Assembly (NCBI GenBank): GCA_964019135.1
Contig: OZ025249.1
Coordinates: 1,488,001-1,552,000 of the forward strand
DNA: 64,000 nt
Origin: Arenicola marina
Lineage: Eukaryota; Annelida; Polychaeta; Arenicolidae
Direction: 5' to 3'
In this document: positions 53,387 to 64,000 of the stretch, piece by piece
How the letters are laid out: the number at the start of each line of letters is the position of its first letter
How positions within the stretch are numbered: position 1 is the stretch's first letter
Translations under genes and position numbers: made by a program
The notes under the pieces: model-generated
Database searches by the model: none
Told to the model about the DNA's origin: nothing
The model's input: only the letters and a program-made list of their open reading frames with translations

Positions 53387-54849
53387 TGTTCCTGCCGCAC
53401 GCTGACTCTGGAGAGGTCGCCTAGCGTGTACAATGGCCAGGACTCGCGGCTGTGACAACGGACGCGACAGATCCAGCTGAGGTTGATGCTAGGAGTTACC
53501 CCCAGTGTATCTATTCATAGAGTGAAATTGAATGTCAGCGGGACTAAAGCAGGCTGTAACTTATTCGATTTTATTTAGCGTTTCTAATATGAAACCATTG
53601 AAAACTTTTTATTTGTTGGGGATCAAGTATGTGACAACATCGCCATAGCAACTCTTGTCTAACCTCAAAATTAAGCGCCCGAGCGAGGAAGTTATCACAT
53701 TAGAGCTATATATTTCCATACTTCGCATGCGGATTTTTCACGAACCGTACATATTAAAAGTGTCAGTGGAATTCATTACATGTATTGATACACACTTAAA
53801 TATGCGTGAACCATAGTTTGAGGCTATAGCTATGACCAAGCATGAAAGTGAGTCAACGATGATACTGTAGATGGGTGCCCAGTTCGGGCCCCAGCATAAA
53901 AGGACAAATCTCATTCACCTAGGTAGTAGGGCACTTTTTGGCAAGGTGAACAGATGCCTGGAATAAAACATTTTTGCCGAGCGTTGTCCAATTCTGTGTG
54001 TATGATAAATGCCAGGGATGAGATAATAACTCCATCGTCGAGTCCACGCAACCCGGGTCAAACGGTCCGATTTCGACACCCTAACACCTGCTGATCACTT
54101 ATTCTGAATAAATGACTGGAACACGTATACACTGTTCGATTAAATTCACAAATGTGCCTATGCTTTAAACAGTGACTCTGTGGTACGCCAGTGGTACGCC
54201 AGTGGGTGGGTTCCAGTGTCCTAGAACTCCCTAACATTATGGAACATACGACAAATAATGTGATATTAATTTAAACGAAACGTGGCATGGTCCGTATGCT
54301 ATATTATTTGAAGGAAAACCCCTAAATACCCGGGTTAGTCTTTTCTAGAGCGTAAAACCTGAATTATCAGCTGGTGATCCAGGGTGACCATTGCTAATCT
54401 GCTCCTGTCGTGTTGTGTAAGGGTCTGATTCTGGACCCCCCGCCCACCCCTTACACCTAGCTGTTTGCACCGCTAGTGTAATCCCCAGTTAATTAATACA
54501 GATGGGAGCTAGCTTCCCTATCCGTTCTTTATAACTTGCTAAGTTACAAAGTACTGATAGGGATAACTGAAATTATCTAGCAGATTTTGGACTTCGGGTG
54601 CAATCCGCAGTACTACTGCACACTATGTATTTACCATGTGTCCCGATGCCCCCTCACAGTTCAGTGAAATATGTCATTTGAAAGTTTTATGCGACAAATG
54701 GCTCAAGACCCGTACCGAGTCGCTGTGCTTAGCGAAGAAACATTCTGTTAATATCACCACTGAGGAGATCAGTGACATTCCTGTGCCAGGTTGTTCGCTT
54801 GCCAAGTCGCCCATCTACATGGCACATGTGTGATATCTCGGCCCAGGCC
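53387..54849. other. Non-coding interval, nothing recognised
   Basis: No exon-like stretch or repeat array is seen. A short open frame at 54,636-54,833 (MCPDAPSQFSEICHLKVLCD start) has no recognised family and no splice context that supports it. Confidence 0.5.
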
Positions 54850-54884
54850 CGGTGGATAAAAGACACCAAGCGCCTCGGGCCAAT

Positions 54885-54950
54885 TCCCATTTGGCCTAAC
54901 GTGTAAGGTGTTCGCTCGGGATGCGGAAGGTCGCCGGTTCGAAACCCGCC
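54885..54950 (+). other. tRNA-like sequence with Pol III A and B boxes (SINE head type)
   Basis: TGGCCTAACGTGTAAGG resembles an A box and CCGGTTCGAAACCCG holds a B box (GGTTCGAAACC, 54,936-54,946). The spacing is about 45 bp. The flanks do not pair as a tRNA acceptor stem, so this is a tRNA-derived fragment and not a functional tRNA. It sits about 60 bp before the likely 5' LTR end. Confidence 0.55.
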
Positions 54951-55395
54951 TAGAACGTTCTAGGGTAGAACCGGCGTCCATTCGGGCCTGGGACCAGAAA
55001 TACTACATTTGGTGCTGTCACCAGGAGCGGTGCCTCAGAAGCAACGGGTGACACATCGTCACTGCAGATCCCTGTTCCGCAGCCGGACGCAGGGCGGTGT
55101 CACTCCCCGGTTGTGAGGGAGAGGGCTCCTCACGCTGTAGCTGGACGGCCTCAGCTCCCTTGACGAAGGGGGTTGTTGCCCCCAGCACGGTAGGATGAGG
55201 AGTAGTAGTCGTCTGCGGGGGTTCATTGCCGCACCAACCGGGGTAACCCCCGAGACCCATCGGTAAGTGCGGGAGGGGCTCTGGGTCTGGCCTCGGTCGA
55301 GTGTCATAAGGTGTGTCCCGGGTACGGTTAGCGCGATGTGTGTCAGGCATGAGGTCAGGTGGTGACTAATTATTGATATGCTTTCTCCCCAGTAG

Positions 55396-57693
55396 ATGAG
55401 CGAGAACCCGGCCGTCGCGGAGACGACGGACCCGGAGGCAGACCGGGACGACCAGGAAGCCAGGAGGACCAGCCGGGGGACGTCACCGGATGGATCGGTC
55501 ACCGCTGGCCTCACGTCGGTGACAGCGGGCCTAGCGGCCATGTTGAAGGAGGAACCTTCAAGTGATGTCGAGCCAATGGAGGTAGCGAGTGTACCTGCCT
55601 CCACCGGCGCGACCGCAGTAGCGGCCTTTGGGGTGGTCGCTCCGACGGGTGTCATCATAGACATACCGGACGGGGCGACTCGTGAGGGCGAGGGACCGAT
55701 GGTAACGGTCTCCTCGGGGTCGCATGGCTTTCCTGGGCCGGTGCTAGCAGCCATGCTCCGGCGGGACGACTTGTTCGGGGGTATGGTGCAGCCCGGCAGC
55801 TCACAGGCGAGAGAGAGCCTGTTACAGCATAAGAGAGAGGCGAGTGGGAAAGTCCTGCCCTTGGATCAGTGGGGTAAAGGGGCAACGTTCACGTGCCAGG
55901 TGACGGGGTGCCCGCAGGCGGAAGACGTCTTTCGGCTGCGTAGGCTCAAGTCCCACTGGCACGCGACACACATGGACGTCGTGACGTACTACGTGTGTCC
56001 GGCGGGCGACCGTTGGTACCTGCAGGCGGCTGCGGCCCGGCACCACCTGAGGCGAGAACATGGCGACGAGTTCCGGCCGGAACAAGTCTGTGCTGTTCTG
56101 GGCCGGAACCTCCGCTATGTGAGGCCTGATGTGCGTGTGCCCCTAGTCGACCCACTGGCCGGAGCGACGGTAGCGCCCCTGCGTGCCGGCGCTGCTGCCG
56201 AACATACCGCTAAGCGGAAACGGGAGCGGCAGCCGTCCCCCCCACCACCGACAGAGCGTAGGGAGCGACGTCGTTCCCCGCCCTGTTCGGCTGGCGCTAA
56301 CCGAAGAGCGGGGACGAGCGAGCAGGGTGAGGGGACCCGTAGACCCACAAAGGAGGCGTCCTGGGATGAATCCTATGACAAAGCCACGAGGGAGGACTTG
56401 GTGAACTATGCGGCCCAGCTGCAATTGAAAAACCGTGTCATCACGGCTTCCGGGGTGCACCTATGCACCCCTTCATACCTGGGCCTCGTAGACCACGATG
56501 CTCTCCCCGTCCATAACGGCCCCCATACTTATGACAGCCTGGGGCGGCCTAAGGCCTCCATCAGGGTGTCGACGGGTCTGGGCAGCTCCCTCGCCACGTG
56601 CCTGGTTCAGGGGGTGATCGAACTGAACCAGGAACGGATCCGGAAGCGTTACAACGAGGCAACGGCCCGAGAGGGCGCGCCCTCGCTGTACTCAGGCAAG
56701 AGGCCGCTGGCGGACGTGGCCGATATTATGGCGTACGCTGTCCCCGATGGCTATTATCGGGGCTGGCAACAGCACCATAAGGACACGACCGGTGTTTGGC
56801 CTACGCCTTCGGGCAGGCCGTCGGGCGCGAAGCGTACGAAGGCAGGGGCCTGCATGCGTTCGCTAACGTCCACGGCCTCCGGTTCCTTTGCCTCGGTTGA
56901 CATCCGGTATAAGGCGAGGAAGAAAGGCGCCACCAACGGGACAGCCCCCGAGCTGGCAAGGGCCGCTGGGACGGCTGAACCGAAGGTGGCCGCCAAGTCC
57001 CTCGCCTCGGCCGAACCGTCGGTCAAGGCGACGACTGCCATGCGGGCCTCAGGGCCCTTGTATTCAGAGATGGCTGCGGGTGTTTCTCCTTCCTCCTTGC
57101 AGGTGCGGCTACCGGCGAGCTCGGGGACTACAGCAGGGGTGCGAGAGGTGCGGGCGGTCTACCCTGGGCCTTCTTTTGAGTACAAGAAGCCAACGGAGAC
57201 GGCCACCGCTGGGCCCCCTGCCGCCCCGAGCGATGACGTCCCGCCGGCCCAGGCAGAGCAGCTCCGAGAGGTGCAGACCCTGGTGGGACGTCTCTGCCGC
57301 CACAGTCTACAGGTGGGCGGCCAGCAAGCAGCCGAGCGGCACCGAGCGAAGGAGGCCGCCTGGGGTGCACAGCTCCAGTCGCTGCAGGCGGAGGTTACCG
57401 CCTTGAAGACCCAGCTGCAGGCGGAGCGGACAGCCCGAGGGACCTTGGACCAGAGAACGGCGTCGGCGCCAGCCGACTCGCCGACGCCGGCCTACAACCC
57501 CCTTCGGCAGTTCCGGGTGGCCTGCAAGGCCCTGGAACTAGGCGGCGCTCCAGTGCCGAACTTCCCGGACTCCCGGCTGTCGGCCACCGGTCACGAGTTA
57601 GACCGGAATGTGTTCGACCGGCTGGCAGCCGACTACGGGCGCATGCGACGCCTGTGGAACCACGTAGGCGAGGCGCGACGTACTGACACATAG
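55396..57693 (+). CDS. Large zinc-finger/coiled-coil protein of the LTR-type relic (gag-like, 765 aa)
   Basis: Intact frame directly after a TAG. Features in order: acidic, low-complexity N-terminus; at about residues 155-220 two C2H2-like fingers (FTCQVTGCPQ...H.HATH and YVCPAGDRWY...HHLRREH); a basic Arg/Pro stretch (about 270-330); a globular part about 335-480 (SWDESYDKATREDLVNYAAQ ... GYYRGWQQHHKDTTG); an Ala-rich linker; a coiled coil at about 610-690 (QLREVQTLVGRLCRHSL ... ALKTQLQAERTAR); and a C-terminal block ending RMRRLWNHVGEARR. GC content is much higher than the flanks. I do not recognise the family. Position between a primer-binding-like site and a purine tract suggests a gag role. 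Confidence 0.5.
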   Translation: MSENPAVAETTDPEADRDDQEARRTSRGTSPDGSVTAGLTSVTAGLAAMLKEEPSSDVEPMEVASVPASTGATAVAAFGVVAPTGVIIDIPDGATREGEGPMVTVSSGSHGFPGPVLAAMLRRDDLFGGMVQPGSSQARESLLQHKREASGKVLPLDQWGKGATFTCQVTGCPQAEDVFRLRRLKSHWHATHMDVVTYYVCPAGDRWYLQAAAARHHLRREHGDEFRPEQVCAVLGRNLRYVRPDVRVPLVDPLAGATVAPLRAGAAAEHTAKRKRERQPSPPPPTERRERRRSPPCSAGANRRAGTSEQGEGTRRPTKEASWDESYDKATREDLVNYAAQLQLKNRVITASGVHLCTPSYLGLVDHDALPVHNGPHTYDSLGRPKASIRVSTGLGSSLATCLVQGVIELNQERIRKRYNEATAREGAPSLYSGKRPLADVADIMAYAVPDGYYRGWQQHHKDTTGVWPTPSGRPSGAKRTKAGACMRSLTSTASGSFASVDIRYKARKKGATNGTAPELARAAGTAEPKVAAKSLASAEPSVKATTAMRASGPLYSEMAAGVSPSSLQVRLPASSGTTAGVREVRAVYPGPSFEYKKPTETATAGPPAAPSDDVPPAQAEQLREVQTLVGRLCRHSLQVGGQQAAERHRAKEAAWGAQLQSLQAEVTALKTQLQAERTARGTLDQRTASAPADSPTPAYNPLRQFRVACKALELGGAPVPNFPDSRLSATGHELDRNVFDRLAADYGRMRRLWNHVGEARRTDT

Positions 57694-58060
57694 TCAGGAC
57701 GTCGGGCTGGGTGAGGCCACCCCAGGACTGGCCGCCCAGTCGTTTGTGACGTCACTCAGGACCGTATTAAGCGTGACGTCACGGACCGCTTCACTGCTGC
57801 GTCGGAGCAGGGAGCCGTCTCCGGGGAGCGACGCGACAGCAGACGGGAGGACCGTCGTCCGGACGTCATCCCAACGACATCGCGGAGACGCCGGATGTAG
57901 ATAGACTTAGCTACCTCATTAGAACATTCCTCACTAGTCATTCCGTGTGTAGGGGAATTTAATTCTTATGGGTAAGTGATGTTAAAGTTATAGTAGAGCT
58001 AGGACCGTTCGTGGGCGAACGGCTTAAAGGGAGGGGGAATGTAGTATTTTCTAGAATTAA

Positions 58061-60150
58061 CGAAAATTGTTTTGGATAGCTAGGCCGTCGGCTTGCCATA
58101 GGTAGGGGCCGGACTGGTCACGTGACTGGCTTGATTGACTGGCTTGATTGATGTCTTGGGGCCGAGCCTCGAGTCCTGTTTTTACCGGCCAAGTTTTGGC
58201 GCCAAACTTTGATTTTGGTTCCTGCTCTATGTAACGCTGGCGCGCTGCTATAGACAATCCTACTGTGGCCCATAGGTACAACGGTTGCGCTGAGGGTATT
58301 TCTTCGCTCCGCGCGGTATTTCTTCGCTCCGCGCGGTGAAACGGCTCCGCGCAGTACATTTCTCCGGGCAGTTGTTGTTTTTTGGTTTTTTTGTTGAGTG
58401 TCAAAATCCATTCGTCAATGCTTGTTTTTCATTCGTTGATGTTCTTTTTCATTCGTTGATGTTTCTTTTTCATTCATCGATGCTCATATTATGAAGCGGT
58501 TGGCATTTATATCAGCTGTTTTCCCGGCGTGTATGCTTCCATATCTCATCATTGAAATGGTATCGTTTGATAGTCAGGATATTAAAGATTTTTTTACGGA
58601 GAACACAAAATGTTAACCGATGATAAACGTTTGAAAATATGTCTGACCGTTCAACCCCTTGTTTCCTCGCTCTATGCCTCTATATTACATTACTTTTTAT
58701 CCGATCTGTACCCATTATAACTTTTATCCGATCTGTACCCATTATAACTTCTTATAAAGCGATGATATCGGCCACTATGCACAGTCTTCGCGCTTGAGAC
58801 AGGACTGTTAAACTGTTCATAATCAAGCTAAATATAAGCTGTTAACATAAAGGAAAGACATCTCTCTTGTTTGTAATGGTAAATAACAATACAATATAGT
58901 CAACCTAACCCTGCATACGCAAGCGGTTTTCTGATCCGGAACACGTGTTTGTTTTGGACGATAGATGTCGCCAGGGAATCTAGAACTTTTACTCCCCCTA
59001 CTCCCCACCGCCTAAACTTAATCCGACCCCTCTCCTGTCCCGCCTCTGCAACCAACACCTGCACTGGCTTTGCCGGTAACTTTTACCTTTAACGTTTTTC
59101 AAAATTCTCCGTGTCGAATGTCGATTTTTCACGACGTTCCGTGTCGCTTTTTTGGCTAATTTCAGTGTCGTTTTTTTCAAAAAAATCAGTGTCGCTTTTT
59201 CAGATCCCCAGTGTCGTGGGGTGGGGCGGGGTAATAAACCGGTCAACTCAGGGCCATCAGGAGGGATTAGCGTTAGGCGGGCGGACGCTCTCGGGTAGGA
59301 GAGGGGAGAAGCCCCAATTAAGGAGGTTCCCGGCATCACTGTGGCGCCATCTGGTGGACTATGCCGCTGCGATCTGGCGATAAGCTGGTACTGCCGCTCA
59401 TACTCATACTTGCACCGTGAGCGAGCGAGCGAAGTTGGGCCGGGGAACCAGGCTAATCTGGCGAATGCTCTATTGTCCGCAGCGCGTCATCGTTTATTTC
59501 TTGTTTATGTAACAAAGTCGCGAAAAGGGAAATTGATAGGCAAACGCAAGTCCTAGCAAACTAAAGAACTTATTAGGATGTATAAATATAACTGAACGAA
59601 CTGGCACTAGAAACAAGCCGGCAAATTGCATAGCGTTGACAACACAGGCACAGTAAATCAGTGGGGGAGGCGGGGGGGTGGGGTGTAGGGATCCCCCACA
59701 TCATCGTATCATCGCAGGCCTATATGCTTACACGTTTGGTTGCTTAAATGTTTTCATGTAAATTTGATAACACCAAGTATCTTATTCACTTGTGTCTCTA
59801 GTTCAGCATGTTTCCCATTCCGACCCTCAGAATTACCGGCACAATTTCCATGTTCAGGGTCATTTTACCGAAAAACGAGGTAGAAGACCCATATTTTTTT
59901 TCTTTTATTTGAACAAACAAGGAGCAAGCTTGTTAGACAAATTTTTATTAACTTTGTCTGAGCCGTTTTTTTTCTGTTGAATATTTCGTGTCGAAATTTC
60001 AAAATTCTCCATTGACGGCCATTATAAAATTAGATGTGACCCCCTACCTATTCAACGTCATTTTGACAGAAAAGTAGGTAGAAGACTATAAGTTGAAAAA
60101 ATGTCAAGAAGTTTGTCTGAAAAAAATGTAATCTATGCATCTACCTTAAG
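58061..60150. other. Non-coding interval with small direct repeats
   Basis: The first part may be the remaining 3' LTR, but its far end was not found. Small tandem duplications: GTATTTCTTCGCTCCGCGCG twice (58,298-58,337), TTTTCATTCGTTGATG-type units (58,425-58,480), a 29-bp doublet with TTTATCCGATCTGTACCCAT (58,697-58,752), and CAGTGTCGTTTTTT-type units (59,110-59,215). No gene is seen. Confidence 0.5.
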
Positions 60151-60325
60151 TTGGGGTGGTACCCCCAACTTACGGACGGGGAGAACTTCGGTCGGGTTGG
60201 GGTGGTACCCCCAACTTATGGGAGGGGAGAACTCCGGGTTGGGGTCGTACACCCAACTTACGGAAGGGGAGAGCTCCGGTGGGTTGGGGTGGTACCCCCA
60301 ACTTAGTTATGGGAGGGGAGAGGCA
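60151..60325. repeat. 42-46-bp minisatellite with palindromic core, 4 copies
   Basis: Each unit starts with TTGGGGTGGTACCCCCAACT, a near-perfect palindrome around GGTACC, followed by TACGGACGGGGAGAACTCCG-type sequence. Confidence 0.85.
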
Positions 60326-60693
60326 CCAATGTAAGCATGCACTGGACCAGCAAGCATATATAGAGGGAGAGAGCGAGTAAACAAGGGGTTGAACGGTCAG
60401 ACAGAGAGAGGGGTTAAACTAGGAGACAGAAGCGGGATGAGACAGTGAGAGGTGGGTAACAATGGAATAGACTGAGAGACAGATAGATATATAGACCAGA
60501 CACACGGGATTACGATGCATGAATATTATAGCGAAATAAAGAGAAAACAAGGAACAACAAATGTTGAATGATTCACTGTGCGACCGTGCGACCCGGAAAA
60601 GAAATACAACAATATTACAATCATAAGAATATGCATCAACAATATGTTTTTTTAAATATATGTTGAACATCCGTCTAAACTATGGGTTTGTAC

Positions 60694-60854
60694 CTTTTGA
60701 AGGTGTCTTTTGAGTTTGGCCCGTGTTAGTTTTGGCACCTTAACTTCGGCCCCCGCCTCGGCCCCATGCATGCTGCCCGTAGTGACGGGCGGCTCGCAGG
60801 CAGTGCTCGGCCCCCACGTGCTGCGTGCTTTCGGCCTAGTCGGAGGTTGGGAGT
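60694..60854 (-). CDS. Candidate internal exon, unidentified host gene
   Basis: A GC-rich 161-bp island in AT-rich surroundings lies between an acceptor-like TTTTTCCAAG and a donor-like AAAGGTACAA on the minus strand. One frame is open and reads DSQPPTRPKARSTWGPSTAC through to EVKVPKLTRAKLKRHLQK. No family was recognised. It could also be a fragment of an unknown element. Confidence 0.25.
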
Positions 60855-61905
60855 CTTGGAAAAATGACTGACAACAATCCGTCAATTGATCTATTAAATG
60901 TTTTATTCACAGACAAATAAATGCATATTAAAGGCAACAATTTACACACTTGGTCGATCCGTAGAGTCGAGAACACGTTTTCAGCAGATGCATGGCTGAA
61001 ATTGCACCACCATTATATCTCTCCCAAGCTGCGAACACCTTGGCTAAAGGTCGAGAGCGGGTGGGGGGGTCCAAAAAAATTCGTTGACAGATTTCTTTTA
61101 TTTTTTCTCTAGATCAGTATCATGTATGGATCTACCTGAAAACGTAATAAAAAATATATGTCACTTCACTAAAAAAAAATGTTTGGGGCATTTTTGTGAA
61201 ATTGGCTTTAACATGGCGGTCAATGGGAAAATAATATAAATGTGTTTTTTTCTCAATGTTTTGAATTCCCCTATAAAACTGGTCGACAGACTTCCCAAAA
61301 AAACTGCCTGCTAAAGCCTAGCGTCATGGTGAATAAAAAAAACAAAAAAAAACGATATGTTACTGAACTAACTTTTGTTCTATAAGCTCTTTTGTAACCA
61401 AAATCGGCTATAAAATAGGCCAAAAATGAGGAATTGTCACAATTGTGCCGTTCGGCGCATATATGCAATCACTAAATATCTTGGTATTTGCTTGTAATAC
61501 ATCAAATACATGCAAATTTGGTGGAGGAAATATTATTTGATGTGACATAGATTGATATTGGTTGCCATTTAATTCTAAAAATTGAAAAAAAAAAATGAAT
61601 TTAGTTCTGAAAAAATCCGCCAGGCGCCACCTCTCGCTCTTAAATTCAATGAGTTCAAATATTGATATTGAAGATTTCAACCAGACTATATCTTATAAAT
61701 TTAGTAACAATTGCATGCTGGGCTGGGGTGGGAATAGTAGTTTCGGTAGCGAGTAACACGAGTGTGCACTTCGTCATTTCGAATCATGGACAGCCTTGGG
61801 CTACTTGGCCTGCAAAGCACTTTCTGTATTTAGAAGACTTGGAATCGCATGCGTACCGCAGACAAAGTATGAATTGCGCGGAGTGCCTCGTTCTGAGTTC
61901 AAATC

Positions 61906-62038
61906 ATGGCGACTGTTTTTGAAAACGTGCACCTTGCTACTTTGACAGAAAATGGGGAACTGAGAAGCCACAAAGCTTCCCCTGTCCGAGTAGAGTTATG
62001 TTCAGAAAAACACAGCGCGTCGATTAATATTTTAAATG
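61906..62038 (+). CDS. Candidate first coding exon, unidentified host gene
   Basis: ATCATGGCG is a good start context. The frame reads MATVFENVHLATLTENGELR, then SHKASPVRVELCSEKHSASI and NILN, and ends at a perfect donor GTAAGT (62,039). This looks like the start of a real protein continuing to the right, but no second exon was found before 64,000 and I do not recognise the family. Confidence 0.4.
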
Positions 62039-62154
62039 GTAAGTTGATGACATCAGACACACCAGTTCCTACAAAAGTTATTCGTTATAAGCTTAACAGG
62101 AGACCAGCATGGCGGATTAGCGGTGTGTCATGTCACATGTCGTGTTAGTTCCAT

Positions 62155-62209
62155 AGATGTAACGTAGTCCGCTCCGATATGGGTCCAGTCGCGGAACTAC
62201 GTTACATCT
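62155..62209. repeat. 18-bp inverted repeat (hairpin)
   Basis: AGATGTAACGTAGTCCGC pairs with GCGGAACTACGTTACATCT (one extra base in the right arm) around an 18-bp loop. It lies about 115 bp after the candidate exon donor. Confidence 0.7.
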
Positions 62210-62212
62210 CCT

Positions 62213-64000
62213 AGCAATCTCTTTCCATTAGCAGAATCCCGCCCGAAATCTGGTCAGCCTTTACATGGTCATAAAACTACATTTTCACCTAGATGTTTAG
62301 CAATGAATTACATATTTACATAAAGTAACCTATTCTCTGTTGATTTGTTACCAATTTGGCATATGACGTTGCTTGATGCTTGTGTTTTGATAACTTTTCC
62401 CTCTGCTGTGTGATTTCTGAGCTTTTTTGGCTGTCGCGGGTGCCATGTTTTGATTGGGGGTCAGGTGTAACTTACCAGAAGAAATAATCGTTGGGCGCGC
62501 GCACATTTTTGGTTGGGAAATGTAAAGTACAGATTTTACATCACATCAAACAGCATGTCATGGTAGTTTAATGGTCGTTTGTTTCAAATGGTCTAACTTT
62601 ACGAGATCAGTGACATCGTAGCATTAAAATCTTTGAAAGCATAACTTAAGTGGAAGTTTTTTCAGCGTTCCATTGATGTTTAATTTGCATTCAAGACCAT
62701 CTCACCAAGCAAATGACAGCGGGATGGGTCTGGATCTCGGAATATTTTAAACCGTCAGCAACCCAGCGGCCGGGAGGAGGGGAGACCTCGTATACAAAGT
62801 TGGTGGGAGGGTTCAGTAAGGTGCCTTGATATCTGAGAGAGTGGATATTTGAGATGAAAAAGATATCCCTATAGTTATAGAGCCGATGTTTAAAAACTTC
62901 TTACCGGGATGGGAGGTGGGGGGGTGGGTAGCTCTGAAAATGTGCGCAAAAGATTAATACACTCTGACCGAGCGAATTTCGATGGTAAAACCTCGACCAA
63001 GCGGATGGCAGGGGACTTTACCGCTTTATGCCTCCTCCCCCACCCCAAACCGAGCAATCAATTAAGTACCCCCCCCTCCCAGAGCCCAGCGGCTACCCCG
63101 GCCCGTCACGGTGACAGAGCATGCGCGGGCCAACGGTAACGGCCAATGGCAAGTGGTTTGTGCAGTTCTTGGTTCAACGCGACGAGTACGTAATTTTAGC
63201 TTCCGCGGTTATGCTTGTCAGTCTTGCACCCCCCCGCCCCATCCCCACCTCCCGAGCTTGATACCAACAAAGTAGGGGATCCAGTACAACAGGCGGGGGG
63301 CATCAAATTCATTGTTGCTTAGGGACGTTTCAGAAAAGCGGGCGGGTGAGGACTCTGTGTCAGCCCCTGCTCTCACTAATTTGTGGGTTTTGGCGGCATC
63401 AGGTGTATTCCCCTCCCTCGGAAATGGATGGGGAATGATGAATAGTTAAGACGAGCATCCACCTTTCGAAAATGCTGGAAAAGTAGCAATTGATCCCGCT
63501 CCGACCATCAGCTATCTTTATTCCCGCCAGAGGGGGGGGTAGGGGGGGGGTATTTTTCATCAAAATACACCTTCAGAAATAAAATATTCCTAAATAAAAG
63601 TAAATCCACAAAACCCACATTTCATATGAAAAGCAACATTAGAAGAGAACGTCTGGAAATTTTGGCTACATTTGGGCGGGTACCCCATCAACCCCCTCCA
63701 TACTATTCATCACGCAGGGGGGACCCCGTGGCACGAAGCCAGCGAGGAGTCTTTCAGTTACGGCGAGTACGCAATTACATTAGTGCCCACCTCTTCTCGG
63801 CAGGAAGAGCAACTGCAAACATGGCTGAGCTTGATTCGTTTTCGGTTGTTACTGGTGCAAAGATGTTGTTTCTCGTGCTCCAGAATGTCTGACAACAATT
63901 CTACCGCACAAAAATAGACGCTAATACCTTTTCCTGCATATTGCTAAGAGAGCGCTGTACAATGTGTACATTCACTTAAGCGATGCAAAACGTCCCGGGT
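62213..64000. other. Non-coding right end, nothing recognised
   Basis: Several G and C tracts (63,070, 63,225, 63,532-63,551). Short open frames at 62,909 and 63,626 have no splice or family support. Confidence 0.45.

Larger units (their letters stand above)
54850..58060 (+). mobile_element. LTR-type retroelement relic, gag-only (non-autonomous)
   Basis: At 54,998-55,007 the sequence AAATACTACA ends a likely 5' LTR and is followed at once by TTTGGTGCTGTCACCAGG, which looks like a tRNA primer-binding site. At 58,026-58,039 the purine run AAGGGAGGGGGAA is followed by TGTAGTATTT, the expected start of a 3' LTR (inverse of the 5' LTR end). The internal part is about 3.03 kb and holds one large open frame and no reverse transcriptase. 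I could not find the opposite edge of either LTR in the window, so the terminal repeats are not shown as full copies. The single frame is intact. Confidence 0.6.

Noticed and set aside
54885-54950. Functional tRNA gene
   Set aside because: A and B boxes are present but no acceptor stem pairing or proper anticodon arm could be drawn.

Overview
This is a piece of an animal nuclear genome. Host genes are split by GT-AG introns, and the window also holds a LINE, a Polinton, small MITE-like elements, LTR-type sequences and an extraordinary load of minisatellites. The host genes recognised are a NACHT/WD-repeat (NWD) gene, an Ebony-type beta-alanyl amine synthase and EXOSC3. Minisatellites that begin at exon-intron borders and an NWD-type gene are what I would expect of amphioxus (Branchiostoma or a relative). 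That placement is inference; another marine invertebrate is possible.

1-20,000: the 5' part of an NWD-family gene on the minus strand. Five exons are visible (16,619-16,509; 13,551-13,463; 9,143-9,027; 8,695-8,468; 4,116-3,975) and the gene runs off the left edge. Their reading phases join perfectly into the conserved N-terminal region of the family. About 17 of the 20 kb is tandem repeat: a 27-bp array upstream of the first coding exon, a 73-bp array in intron 1, a 60-bp array in intron 2, 15-bp and 29-bp arrays in intron 4, and a 52-bp array in intron 5. The 60-bp repeat is a copy of the end of exon 2 plus its splice donor.

20,000-39,170: non-coding sequence, then a 5'-truncated CR1/Jockey-type LINE (from 21,718). 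A 14.9-kb Polinton (23,884-38,780) sits inside the last part of the LINE reading frame and is flanked by the 6-bp duplication CTTAAT. The Polinton has 1.3-kb inverted repeats and genes for protein-primed DNA polymerase B, integrase, packaging-type ATPase, PC4-like DNA-binding proteins, a membrane protein and small conserved proteins. I saw no major capsid or protease gene. It is a slightly broken, fairly young copy.

39,170-43,900: non-coding, with diverged direct repeats, a hairpin and a 35-bp minisatellite.

43,900-51,350: two host genes in tail-to-tail order. Ebony lies on the plus strand, with its last intron filled by a 32-bp minisatellite. EXOSC3 lies on the minus strand in four exons, and its stop codon is inside a 41-bp minisatellite. 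Its introns hold a MITE-like element and a solo LTR.

51,350-64,000: mostly non-coding. It contains a 33-bp minisatellite, a second MITE of the same family, a gag-only LTR-type relic (about 55,008-58,040) with a large zinc-finger/coiled-coil open frame, and two candidate exons of unidentified host genes.
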